From the NCBI RefSeq assembly GCF_004337985.1, contig NC_043742.1:4639259-4703258 (forward strand): a DNA stretch of 64,000 nucleotides. The letters run 5' to 3'. Source of the DNA: Pyricularia pennisetigena (taxonomy: Eukaryota; Ascomycota; Sordariomycetes; Magnaporthales; Pyriculariaceae). This document shows positions 36,193-47,328 of the stretch, piece by piece. The stretch's first letter is position 1; every line of letters starts with the position of its first letter. The position numbers were made by a program, and so were the translations under genes. Below the pieces are notes generated by a model. The model was not told where the DNA came from. It did not search any database and worked only from the letters and a program-made list of their open reading frames with translations.

Positions 36193-36507
36193 ATGGCAGC
36201 CGCCCTTAGACACCACCACAGTTTCCCCGAGATCTATTTCGCCGACCTTTTTCCTACATTCTTTAAGACTGGAACAGATGAGGGCAGGGAAAATACTTTG
36301 GCAGGGTTCTTTGAGCGCGATGGTGAGGACGGACACCACAATGAGGAAGCCAGGCTACGCGTGGAGAAATCGAAAGCATATCTGGAATACTTGAAGCAGA
36401 ACAATCTTGTTGAGACTGGTACTGAAGAGAGTACAGACAAAAACACGCCAGGGGATACTTGCTTGGGCGTCAAGGAGCTTAAAAGCAGATTGGGGGAAAT
36501 ATCGTAA
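36193..36507 (+). CDS. Small acidic ORF, hypothetical
   Basis: A single open frame of 104 codons begins MAAALRHHHSFPEIYF and is rich in Glu, Asp and Lys, with a helix-like stretch RVEKSKAYLEYLKQNN. Composition looks more protein-like than neighbouring random frames, but I recognise no family and see no introns. It ends about 70 bp before the MFS relic, so it may be part of the same decayed locus or a fortuitous frame. Confidence 0.28.
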   Translation: MAAALRHHHSFPEIYFADLFPTFFKTGTDEGRENTLAGFFERDGEDGHHNEEARLRVEKSKAYLEYLKQNNLVETGTEESTDKNTPGDTCLGVKELKSRLGEIS

Positions 36508-36574
36508 CAGTGTGGGACTGCATAGAATTCCCGCTTACTGCACCTTCTATCCCATTACTCGGCCTTGTCACCTC

Positions 36575-36863
36575 GCCGTCGGCACCAGCATAGACCCCTG
36601 GATCGCCGCCGTCTGCGCCGGGTTGTGTGCCTGGCCCTCCTGAGCGAGAGCCTCGGTGAGCCCAGCATTGGTCGGGCCGTGGGCATCATTGGCATTTCCA
36701 TGAGCCTGGGGCCCATCATACAGGCGCCGTCGCCACTGAATGGAGTTTTGTTGATGTCACGTATGATTCCGGTGCCATGGTAGGCCCCTTGTTTGCTGGA
36801 CTTGCCCGGAATACTGCGGGTTGGGAAACATCAACTTGGTGTCTTGGGCTCTCAAAGCTATAA
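36575..36863 (+). pseudogene. Relic of an MFS transporter (drug:H+ antiporter-like)
   Basis: Three short protein fragments in three reading frames follow one another in the order of an MFS transporter. From 36575, AVGTSIDPWIAAVCAGLCAWP resembles the TM3-TM4 stretch. From 36622, VCLALLSESLGEPSIGRAVG then IIGISMSLGPIIQAP resembles the TM4-TM5 segment with its conserved signature. From 36735, VTYDSGAMVGPLFAGLARN then TAGWETSTWCLGL resembles the late C-terminal half, before a stop at 36861. About 250 residues between the second and third fragments are missing, and the frames cannot be joined by consensus introns. The call rests on family recognition by eye; the exact subfamily is uncertain. Confidence 0.55.
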
Positions 36864-37832
36864 AGCTTTGATATCGCGCCAAAGGTCATGTGCGGACTCA
36901 TTTGTGAGCCTCAAGGATGGGCGCCCAATCCCGCGACCATAAAAGTCCGCTGCGTATGTAATGATTACACAGAGAGGCGACACCCAGCCCTGAGATCTAA
37001 GCTTCCGGCTCCAGACTCATGACAACGAACGGACCAAGGCGTCTGAACAAGCAGCCGCTTCGAGCGTGACCAGCACAAGTTTCCCTTGCAACAGCTTTTT
37101 GCCGATCAGCCGCGCCGCCACGTCAATATAGTGAAAACATCAAGGGTACGGTGGTCGCGGGTTCGGCAGGGAGCCAAGGGCAGCACCTAGTGTCAGTCAG
37201 CGTATCAACGTGTATTTTGGTGCAATTACTCTAGCCGCCCGAACTAGTCTAGTACTCAGGTGGATGACCACCGGGGAGTCCTCGGTGCTGTATGTTGTTG
37301 GGTTTTACTCTCTTTGTTTTGGGGGGTTTTTTCTTTAAAAAAAAAAAACGAAACCAGTACGCAAGACAGCCATGTTTTAGTACCTCTCTTTGCTGTCTCT
37401 TGGAATCGCCGGTTTGTGTAGTTTGCGAGAAATTGTTCTAGATTAGTGATGTGGTATTATTTTTAAGAAGTCAATCTACGCTCCTTATTGTCCTGCCTGA
37501 TGCAACATCCAAAGCTCTCAACCCAATGCCATCTGAGGAGATAACTGGAGTATGAGGCTGCCAACTATTGCACTGCTTGCCTTCCTTCTGGTGCCTAAAT
37601 ATTGAAATTTCCTATGTCCAAATTCAATATCTCCCAGCACACGTCTCGTGATTAAGAGTATCATTTCTTAGATAGATCGTCCTTCTACTGTCAACTTGGT
37701 AGCCTCACAACTCCTTCCACATAGCCCGGTTGACCAAAAGCGAGCAAGGGGCGCTCAAGCAAGTCCTTCTTGCCCGGAGAACCCCCCTTACTGCCAGCTG
37801 ACCAACCGTGGTACATTTCTTGCTGTTGCTCG
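36864..37832. other. Intergenic region after MFS relic
   Basis: About 1 kb with T- and A-runs near 37316-37348. No gene or further transporter fragment was recognised. Confidence 0.45.
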
Positions 37833-39928
37833 TCAGGCTTGCAGCCCCCTCTGGATGATTTGCTTCGGTACCGGCCCAGCAGCTCTTTTGTGACCGACTG
37901 CACTGATGATCGGCGTCACTTCAGCTGTCTCCAAAACTGCCTTGATAACACCATTCGGCTGTTTTTGGTTCTTGTGTTGCTGGTCTTGAGTGTAAAGACC
38001 AGCGGACCTGCATTGCTTGGTCCCTTGTTCCTGTGTAATGCGGGCCTTCTTCTGAGGACCAGATAACTCCTCCGGTGCGCCACGCTTGCCCAGTCCGACG
38101 GAGGTTTTGAGGACAATTCTCGTGGGGGTGGTTGGATGCTGCGTTGAGACTGGAGGAGCAGTAGTCGTGATGATGGGTGTGCCTTTGTGCTTTTTATTTG
38201 AAGAATTCAGTGAGCCATTGATACAGCCTCGGGGCTTGCGCACAGCGTCGGCTTCGTTCTCATCGTTCCTCCTCATGGTAGGAGATGACTGTTGTATAAC
38301 CCCACCTTCCCGCTTATCAGACTGTTTAAGCGCTGCTCCTTTTGTCAAATCATCAGAACTCGAAGTTGAGACTGGCGTCAGCCTGCTGAATGAATTAACT
38401 CTTGGCTGGATCCTATGGAAGTTGTGCTGCAGGTTGCTTCCCACTGAATCACTTGACCTGTTGTTCTGGATTCTTTTCTCACTACCCGCCCTTCCATTCC
38501 CAGAATTCTGTAGCGGCGGACTCGTATAGTGCAAACGCATAGGATTCACGTTAGGATTCAGCTCGTCCTGGCTCCGCTGCAAATACATCCAACCATGAGA
38601 AATAGGGTGCTGCCGGGCTTCATTGCTGGCCCTAGAGCATATTAGCCCTTCTTCCACGGTCATGTTCCAATCAAGTTCGAATTGGAAAGGCGGGATTCCA
38701 ACTTCTCCCGACAATCGAAATTCAATTTCGAACATTGGTCCTGTCGAAACGCCCTCGAATCTCTCGAGCATGACACCAAAGTCTGATAGGCCAATGTTCT
38801 GAAGGAACGATTTCCCAGCAATCACATCCGTGGACGTGACCTTGTCAATTACCAGATTGTATTCTTCTTCGAAATGCTCTGGCCGCAACAGCTCGATGTC
38901 AGCAGAAGCCTCCCTTCCAGCACGTCTGAGAGTTTCGACGAGTGCCTCCTTGCTTTTGAGGCCTTTCAGGACGGATTCGGTATATGCAAGGCACTTGTTA
39001 CGCTCTCGGATGTAAAGATTTTCAAAATCTTGAATTTCCGCAAAGTCGAGCATTAACAGTCTTTGGGCTTCCCAGATGGCACCGACATGTTCGCTCATCA
39101 ACTTCATGATACAGAGCCGAATATTTTCGGGTAGGTCAGACCATTGATGATAAACTCTATTGTGCGTGTGACCATGAGAAGTTTCTTGGCTCTTCTTTGG
39201 CTACGCATCCGGTGTTGATCCGTTAGTCGATGTACAGAAGAGTCTTTTTAATCTCACAACTGAGTATATCATGGGATAGCATTTCTTACCGTCAGTCCAA
39301 AGTCGAAGGATTCATCATTTTCGATACTTGGGAATGGCTCATGAGCAGAATCCAGGGCTCCCACTTCTGATACCCCAAGCCTTGAACTCAACATGGGATC
39401 ACGGTCTCGTTTGCCTGAGGCCGAAGTAGACAAAGTAGAAGCCTTGGTTGGGGGTCGCTGCCATTCTGGCCCTGGTGACTTGCTGCGACCGTGCGCCCTA
39501 TCCAGCATCCTGAGTTCGTACGCTTGCCATTCTTTTTGCAGGAGCTTGCTGGCCTTGTCGATGATGCGGACCACCTAGGCCTGCTTGTCCCGACTAGTCA
39601 GCCCGGGCAGTTGATGATGAGTTTCACCAAAGGCGCTGTCGAGCTCGTATGGAGGGGTGTAGCTCTTGTCCGGGTCGCACCGCGGATCCCGGTGCTGAGA
39701 ATAGAGGACGAAATTGGCCCGCCTTGAGAACTTGGCCAAGGCCGCGGAGGGCGTGCGCCTCTTGTCATCCATCGTGAGTGAATTCTTAGGAAGCAGGCGT
39801 GTTAGGTGCGGGTTGTATGGGGTATCTGGGTGAACGAAAAATGGACGGATGTTTGCTGGCTCTTCTAGCTCAGTGTACAAGCCCGCTGGCTGCCTGGTGG
39901 TTGTCCTGAGGCTTCTGTTCATAGCCAT
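37833..39928 (-). CDS. Unknown fungal protein, frame interrupted by one TAG
   Basis: Not recognised. The reading frame is complement(join(37833..39200,39290..39574,39575..39928)) with an in-frame TAG at 39575-39577. Upstream of it is a 117-codon frame (MAMNRSLRTTTRQPAGLYTE..., containing PANIRPFFVHPDTPYNPHL). Downstream the same frame continues VVRIIDKASKLLQKEW. The 89-bp intron (GTAAGA...GCGTAG) joins LT to PKKSQETS. The central region (WSDLPENIRLCIMKLMSEHVG, then a 90-residue helical stretch) looks folded; the last 220 residues are Ser/Thr/Pro/Lys-rich and disordered, with basic patches (NKKHKG, QKKARI) suggesting a nuclear protein. Ignoring the TAG it would span 668 aa. No consensus intron removes the TAG in phase. 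It may be a nonsense mutation, a sequence error, readthrough, or a missed 5' exon structure. Confidence 0.55.
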
Positions 39929-41578
39929 TGTTTCTGGTTTTGTTATCGTTTAGGGCCAGCCAGATATGTAGGTTTGTTATTGTATGCGATGTGAAAGAAA
40001 GCGGGGTAGCAGCGCGTATCGTTCATTCGTCATCGTCTTTGCACTAGCGATACGTGGGGCCAAATCGGAGCAAACTGTACTCTCCCTCAAAAGCTCCAAA
40101 CATACTGAGGGTAGAAAACGTAAAAAATCACGAAATGGCCAAATAGTGTATCTGCCTATTGTATGGCCCTCTTTGTTGCTTCAACTGATCGTGTTCTGAT
40201 GGATGCTGATCTTAAACCAATCCTGATATCAGATGTGAGTCGAAGTTGGTGGTCATGAGGGGAGCACGTGATTGGAAGATTGCACGAAACAACAGCAGCA
40301 GCTTGCCGTCCTGGTAAAAATGTAGTTGCCGAGGTGTTCCTGATATACTCGAGTAGGTGTCAGATGAACATGAGAAAGTCGGTTTTGTGGTTTTGTGACG
40401 GAAGCTGCAGCCAAAAACTCGGTTTTATTTTGAAATCCGGTATCAGATTGCAGACGGCATAAAAGGCAAGCCTAGCTAGCCCTTCTACTTGGTTGAGTAC
40501 ATCAAACAATGTCTGTGCAGCTGTCTGCAGATGCACAGAAGAAAAAGTCTCGAACTTCTCAAAACAAGCCAACGTGAAATCGGATACGCAAGCAAGGCAC
40601 CTCACCTCCCATGGGCGATAAGCAGTTAATATTACTGATGTACAGGAGGGTTATCGCATCATGCAAGCCATCATCAAACATGCAACTCTGCAGACTTCTC
40701 TACCCCAATCACAGATGCGAGAAGTGACGAGCGGCTCAAATCATTACCCGCGCTTAGGCATACATGTTGCGTCATGCATCACCACGCGGGGTTCGTCGCT
40801 TGAGTAGGTTCGGGCAATAATTAATTTCTTGCACGACATAGGATGCCGTTCACCGGCAGCTTCCGCACAGGAGTTCCTAATCAAATGGTTTCAACTTGAG
40901 TCTGTGAAGCTACTTGACCATGTCGGTCTATGGTCGAATCCACCGGCCGGTATGCACATAGCTACGATTGAACTTCTTGGATTGCTTCCACCTTCAGGGG
41001 CAGATGGGAAAAGTACCTCGCCGAAGCTGATCAAATCCAGGTAGGATACCTTTTTAGCTTGTGAGGTATGCGAGCGTAAGATCTCAAAAAGGGCCGGATT
41101 TAAGGAGCGGGGCAACCGCATAACGGGCCCAGATCCACGACATTTCGCCGCTTCTCCCATCCCATTGGAAAATGCAGCGTGGTACAGCGGTTGGGGAGGC
41201 CTAAACCCCCCACTCATCACATCAATTAGTGTAGTACGGCAGAGGAAACCTTCCGCTCGCGTCCGATGCACATGTGTACCTATGAGGCCGTCATGCTGTC
41301 ATGGAAACCCCTCCAAAGACCCTCTCTTGCCCGAAGCCATGTAACTCTAGCTGCAACAAAAGGGTTGAGACTTGATGTCACTTGGGATGAACGGGTCATT
41401 TAAAGTGGTGGGGTCCGTTTATCTGATTCGCATTTAATAAATAGCGTGCGGTACATCAGTGTCAACCTACAAGAGAGCTAGCTACTCTTCCAAATAACAT
41501 ACAGTTAGTTATTCAACCAAGTTGACATCCAAGCTCCTGCCAGTACAATATCCAGCTTCATTGTCAACAGTCTTCATA
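39929..41578. other. Intergenic region, 1.65 kb
   Basis: Divergent spacer upstream of the unknown gene (-) and the aldo-keto reductase (+). Frames up to 126 codons exist near 40890-41270 but show no family features. Nothing else seen. Confidence 0.5.
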
Positions 41579-42982
41579 ATGTCCAAGCCTACCGATCTGC
41601 CAAAGATGGAGTACCGCTTCCTAGGACGGTCTGGTCTCAAGGTTTCTGCCATCTCTCTCGGCGGATGGCTCAGTATGTCTAGCAACGCGTTATTTTCCTC
41701 ATCTGCATCTGACATCTGATAACTGATATACACCTCCGTTCTACCTCACAGCATACGGTGGCCACGTCGATGAGGACGCGACATTTGCCTGTATGAAGGC
41801 TGCGTATGATTCCGGTGTCAACTTCTTTGACTGTGCCGAAGGTACAAGGCCCGCATTTTTGGCAGGTTTACTCGTCGTATACTGACAGCAGTAGGTTATG
41901 CCGGTGGTGAGAGTGAGATTGTTATGGGAAAGGCCATTAAAAAGTATGGCTGGAAACGCAACGACTTGGTAACCGACCTTTCTCCCGTCTTCGATGCCCA
42001 GATACTTCGTCACCGTATTGCCATATACTAACATAGCAATCCATCTCGACAGGTCATCTCAACCAAGGTAAGGACTACTGAAGACTGGCAGATCAGTAAG
42101 ACCTGTATCCTGTCAATTTCTGACTGCTGACCGACCCGTGCAATCCAGATCTATTGGGGAGCCGCAAATGGTGACAACCCAGTGAACAATGTCGCCTTAT
42201 CTCGCAAGCACATCATTGAGGGCACAGAGTCCTCGCTAGAGCGACTGCAGCTTGCATACGTCGATCTGCTCTACGCCCACAGGCCTGATCGGCAGACTCC
42301 GATGGAGGAAACTGTTCGCGCATTCAATTATCTGATCAACTCGGGCAAGGCAATGTACTGGGGGACCAGCGAGTGGAGCGCCGACGAGATCATGAACGCA
42401 CATCGCGTGGCCGACCGTCTTGGACTTATTGCCCCCGTCATGGAGCAGCCTTGCTACAACATGATTGATCGCCTCAAGGTTGAGCAAGAATATGCTCACT
42501 TGTACCGTGAGGTTCAATTGGGCCTTACTGTCTTTAGCCCCCTGAAGCGTCAGTTTCCCCCGCGCACGTATCGATGGTCGAAAACGCAGCTGACAAATTG
42601 ATTTTTGGCAGAGGGTATCCTTTCGGGCAAGTACAAGGACGGCATCCCGGACGACTCCAGGTTTGCACAGCAGCAGGTTGAGTTCATCAAGGGTTACTGG
42701 AAGCGCACCGGCAAGGAGCAGTGGGACGGCACAGTTCAAAAGGTCAACAAGCTGGCCCCGATTGCCGAACGTCTGGGCACAACACAAGCTGCACTGGCTC
42801 TCGCTTGGGTATTGAAGAACCCCAACGTCAGTTCGGCCATTACCGGCGCAAGCAGCGCCGAGCAGGTGTTTAGCAACATCAAGGCTCTGGATGTTGTCGA
42901 GAAGCTTACCCCTGAGATCATGAAGGATATTGATGATATTTTGGAGAACAAGCCCCCTGCTATGACTATGAGGTTTGCTTGA
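41579..42982 (+). CDS. Aldo-keto reductase, voltage-gated K+ channel beta-subunit type
   Basis: Six exons, join(41579..41672,41752..41841,41895..41968,42053..42067,42149..42548,42612..42982), 347 aa. This subgroup binds NADPH and reduces aldehydes; animal members also modulate potassium channels, while fungal ones are thought to be metabolic or stress enzymes. The barrel starts [21 protein letters not shown]. The catalytic tetrad is visible: Asp58 and Tyr63 (FFDCAEGY), Lys91 (STK) and His135 (YAHRPD). NADPH-binding blocks [16 protein letters not shown] and [17 protein letters not shown] are typical. Exon 4 is only 15 nt and encodes VISTK, which carries the catalytic lysine. The acceptor of intron 2 is a CAGTAG tandem; choosing the second AG gives AEGYAGG, the first would insert one valine. 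The last intron uses donor GTCAGT. Confidence 0.92.
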
Positions 42983-43614
42983 AAGGCTTCTTCATGCATT
43001 TGGGACGGAGTGCGTTGGTAAACACAAGTTGTATATACATATGAGCGCATCATAAAAAGCCCAACAAAATATGATACGTCAATCGGAAATTGCGGCTGAC
43101 AGAATCGGACATAGGTATTCGTATTCTACAGTAGTGTAGAAGAAATCGAGTCTTTCCTTCGACTCGACCTACTCGAAGCATTTGTCTTGCCAATTTGCTG
43201 CCGAAATCCAGAAGGCAAAAAGCGCACCCCTTATTTCCTTCCCCGTTGGCCAAGCTTAGAGTTCAATTGGTTGTGTCGTTTCACGGACGATCTTCCCCGC
43301 AAAAGTGGCTCCGCTATCCCACGGACAAGCTCCTTCACCGCCCGATAGAGGTATTTTCACATCTGTCGATAAGGCGATTTTTTTATTATGCCTGCCCACT
43401 TTTTCAAACCACTTTTTGAGAAATTTCCCATGGGGCTTTCTTGGAGGGAGACCGACTGGCTGGACCCCTATTCCTCGCCCCCCATCCCTTGTCAGTCGTT
43501 TTGGAATGTGGACCTCTTTAAACAGCGCCACGTCCAGAACTTCGCGCGACTAGTCTAGACTAGCTCATTGTCGCTGAAATAAATCAGCGGGAGAGCAACG
43601 ACACCAACAACAAC

Positions 43615-43615
<1 letters not shown>
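42983..43615. other. Intergenic region upstream of the desaturase
   Basis: Plus-strand promoter region. It contains a perfect 14-bp palindrome, CTAGTCTAGACTAG, at 43550-43563. No gene seen. Confidence 0.5.

Positions 43616-43658
<43 letters not shown>
43616..43658. repeat. 43-nt poly-T tract before desaturase start
   Basis: An uninterrupted run of 43 T ends 24 bp upstream of the desaturase ATG at 43683. It is probably in the core promoter or the 5' leader of that gene. Confidence 0.97.
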
Positions 43659-43661
<3 letters not shown>

Positions 43662-43682
43662 GGTTTCTTCCAGCGAAATACA

Positions 43683-45093
43683 ATGGCGCCCTCTTCAGTA
43701 ACGGTGACGGCCGCTGCCAAGTCCAAAAGCAAATCCAAGACCAGCTCCTCCAAAACGGTCCCGCCGCCGCCGCCGCCACCGTCTGTCCCAACGGTCAAAG
43801 AGCGCGAGGCCATCGAGGCTGAGCATAAAGATTTCTTCTGGACTTATACAGAGGAGCCGCACCGCACACGACGCCTAGCAATCATCAAGGCCCACCCAGA
43901 GGTGAGTGAGGAGTTTGTGGCAGGCACATACAAGTTGGCGAGACCGCGGGGCATGCGGTCATGTTCGGGACTGTCACTCTACACTGGACTAAACTGAACT
44001 AATTGCTAATGCGACGTGACTCTTAGGTCACGAAACTTTGCGGTCCCGAACCATTGACCAAATATGTCGTTGCTGGCGTAGTGGCCCTGCAGGTGTTCCT
44101 GGCTTGGATGCTTCGGAACACGTCCTTCTTCTCCATCAAGTTCTGGGCCGTAGCCTATATCTTTGGCGCCACCGCCAACCAAAACCTCTTTCTGGCCATC
44201 CATGAGATCTCACATAACCTTGCGTTCCGGTCGCCGACTGCCAACCGCTTGCTGGCCATAGTAGCCAACCTGCCCATTGGCATTCCGTACAGCGCATCGT
44301 TTAGGGTGCGTCTATCCCATCTTGACAGTGTCTGGCTCACAAACTGCATGATCCCGTTAACTAACAAATCATCCTGATATTTATTCAGCCTTACCACCTG
44401 ACGCACCACAAATCCCTCGGTGTGGATGGTCTCGATACGGACCTTCCGACCGCCCTTGAGGCTGTCTTCCTCGACTCAATCCTTGGCAAGGCCTTTTTCT
44501 GCACCTTCCAGATCTTGTTCTACGCCCTGCGGCCCATGTTCATCTTCCGCGTGCCCTTCACCTGGGTCTCGCTTGTCAACGTTTTGGTGCAGTTCACATT
44601 CGACTACTTCCTCGTCACCCGTATCGGATCTGGTCAATCTCTGCTCTACCTCATCCTGTCATCGTTCCTCGCCGGCTCCCTCCACCCTCTGGCCGGCCAC
44701 TTCATCGCGGAGCATTACGTCTACGAGACGGTCGCACCTGAGGCCCGCGACCCCAAGAACAACGTCCCCGTCCCGGAGACCTTCAGCTACTACGGGCCCC
44801 TCAACTTCCTGACCTACAACGTCGGCTTGCACAACGAACACCACGACTTCCCCGCCGTGCCCTGGACCAGGCTGCACAAGCTGAACGAGATCGCGAGTGA
44901 GTTCTACGACGACTTGCCCCGCCACGAGAGCTGGGTCTATGCCATCTGGCGCTTCATCTGGGACGAGCAGGTCGGCATGCGCTGCCGCGTCAAGCGCAAG
45001 GACGGGGGCCGTCTTGTCGGCAGCGCTGGGAAGAAGAAGGGGGACAGAGTGGCGGCCGTGGCCGATTGGAAGCAAGACGAGCTGGAATCATGA
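43683..45093 (+). CDS. Sphingolipid delta-4 desaturase (DES1 type)
   Basis: Three exons, join(43683..43901,44027..44305,44389..45093), 400 aa, all junctions phase 0. The ER membrane enzyme inserts the delta-4 double bond into dihydroceramide, a step toward glucosylceramides in filamentous fungi. Residues 1-45 are Ser/Lys/Pro-rich with a poly-proline run. The DES-specific N-terminal block is DFFWTYTEEPHRTRRLAIIK. Three di-iron histidine boxes are intact: HEISH (132-136), HLTHH (169-173) and HNEHH (314-318, followed by DFP). Hydrophobic segments flank them in the usual pattern. The C-terminus is basic and hydrophilic. Assignment is firm. A 43-nt poly-T precedes the start codon by 24 bp. Confidence 0.94.
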
Positions 45094-46035
45094 TGGCTGC
45101 GTTGATTTTATGGCCAAACTGATGGCATCGGCGGGCGTTTTGTGAGTGGTTTTATAGATGACATCTTAGGATGTCAAAACTTCTGTCTTGGTTGGGATTA
45201 CCGCTCACAGGCCGGATCACAGGGGGGAAAACGGATGGAGGAGTTGCATCCTTAGATTATAGAAAGAAAAGCACTGTAGCTTGCATAATATATGGTAAAT
45301 CGTGTCCAGCTGATGCACAGCAACGCCTGTCATCTCGACCTCTTCCGTCAGAACCGTACTCTATCATTACTCGAGGTTCCTTTCTTTGTTCCTCACTGGG
45401 TAGGGGAAATGGCAAAAGAGCACTGTCACTAGCAATGCTTGGACAGACGACACGACAACTCACTCTGTTCAGGTTAAAATAGAGTTTGCGTAGTATAGAG
45501 CAATGGCTACCAACAAAGAAAAAAAAAATCTCGAGCTTTCAAGGTACAACCTATAAGTACATTTCTCCTGGGCCAATTTGCTCCAGTTTTGGGTCTCCAT
45601 ATGCACAGCAGCAATGCTCATGAGCTGCTGCAGTGACGCGACACTGCAGACCAATTCATTCAACATTTCGGCGTACCTGGTAGTTGGGCGACGTTCCTTC
45701 ACAATCATGGCCCGTTACCACATTAACCACCAGCTGTGACTTCTCACCAAACCCCGCTATCTATAGCCTGGCACAAAGCCCCGACTGATCCCGCCTTACA
45801 GTTGTGCAGGGCACAATACAAATTGTAGCGCGACCAGCCCTCCCATACCGTCGTCCCAAAAAGAGGAGAAAAAAACAAAGAAGACTTCAGATTAAAGCAT
45901 GCAAGCCAATCGGATATGCAGGGCCTCTCCTCCGCAGGAACTCAAATCAACAGCTCGAAACCACCCAGGCGCGAGCTCTGGGGCAGACAGGGTATCGCCT
46001 GCACTAGACTTGCACAACTAAGTTTCCTTACCTTA
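45094..46035. other. Convergent intergenic region
   Basis: 3' flanks of the desaturase (+) and VAP (-) genes. No gene recognised; small frames on both strands lack family features. Confidence 0.5.
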
Positions 46036-47328
46036 CTAGAAGAAGAAATAAGCAAGGAGGAAGCTAACAAGACACAGGGCAGCCACCATGTGTACAGGAA
46101 CGCCCTGAGGCGCCTGCTGAGCTGCGGGGTGCACCTTTGTCACTGGTGCCGGGGCCGTAGCTTGACGTTTGACGGCCGAAGTGCCGGAGGCCTTGCGCTG
46201 CTTCAACCCACTATCCTCAACCGTTGAGGCTACTGCGCTCTTGACCTCCGCCACTTTCTCCTTGACCTGTTCCACTGGCTTTGATTGTGCAACCTGCGCG
46301 GTAGCGGCAGAAATGGATGACGAGATGTTGGAAGGAGACTCTGGCTCGGCCTTGACCGCGGCCTTGTTTGCATCGACCGAGGGGCTGCTAGCCGGTTGCG
46401 TAGCAGCCGAGGTTTGTTCTGGAGACGAATAAGACGGAGGGGGGACATCCGGCGTAGCGTCGACCTATTTGATGGAGTCAGTATGGAGACAGCTCACAGC
46501 TCAAAGGATGGATGTTTCAACCATACCGCGTTGTCGGCTGTGTCCCTCTTGGCTGGTGTCGCTACAGCCTCCGTAGCAGAGTGAGCAGGGAGGAAGGTCA
46601 CTCGGATTTTCCTCTCCACAATAGCGGATTTCTCTACCGAATCCCACTGTTAAGGGGTGGTATGAAATTAGTACGCGGCGACCAATAGCTAATTCAAATA
46701 TCCGTGCAGAGCATAGGACCACTTACAATGTCGGCAACAGTGGCAAACTCCTTATCGCCGCTGATAGGCACAGCCTGGACTAAAAACTTGTCTCGGCATT
46801 TGGCATCGGCGGGAGGGTCCTGCTTCATAGCCTGGAGAAGGACTGCAAGGTGTGCAAGGTGAGCAAGGTGTCTTTCGCAGACCGCCAAATTATTTGCGGG
46901 GGAAATAGCCCACCTTGTACCTCAACCTCATGATCCGGCTCTATGCGACCAGAGTTCGGTCGTACGCAATACCTTCACCGTACGGTGAGCATATATGCCA
47001 CTAAAGCCTACTGCCTAGGGAGTGGCTAACGACTTACTGCTTGGGGGCCGTTGTCTTGACCTGTTTTCGAAGCTGGTTAGCTTTTCGATTCTCGGAAATG
47101 CGTGTATAAAAGTGGTTTTCGCAGTACCTTGAAAGCAACCGGGTGGTTATTAGGGTTCCGAATCTTCAATATCTGAGCGACCTCCGAGGTGAATGGCCCT
47201 TTAGGCGCTCAAGGTTAGTTGCGAGAGTCTGATGTTGCTCCTCCACCGGAGACTTGTGCGTCCAAATTTGGCCTTTTGAGAAACATACTGCGGAAGCCAA
47301 GCTCCGTGGGATCGAGCTCCACAGACAT
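46036..47328 (-). CDS. SCS2: VAMP-associated protein (Scs2-type, MSP domain)
   Basis: Seven exons: complement(join(46036..46464,46527..46646,46727..46842,46914..46972,47038..47060,47128..47198,47289..47328)), 285 aa. VAP proteins tether the ER to the plasma membrane and other organelles and bind FFAT-motif proteins in lipid traffic and phosphoinositide control. The MSP domain covers about residues 1-125: MSVELDPTELGFRRPF, KIRNPNNHPVAFKVKTTAPKQ, YCVRPNSGRIEPDHEVEV, LLQAMKQDPP and CRDKFLVQAVPI. A Ser/Pro/Ala-rich linker with a short coiled-coil-like segment (VKEKVAEVKSAVAST) leads to a C-terminal tail anchor (MVAALCLVSFLLAYFFF). The VKTTAPK signature motif lies in a 23-nt microexon. The intron before exon 4 ends in AAG|G, a less usual acceptor context. 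All seven exons close in frame. Confidence 0.9.

Noticed and set aside
40891..41271. 126-codon minus-strand frame
   Set aside because: No domain, atypical composition, and no supporting splice structure; an overlapping plus-strand frame is no better.
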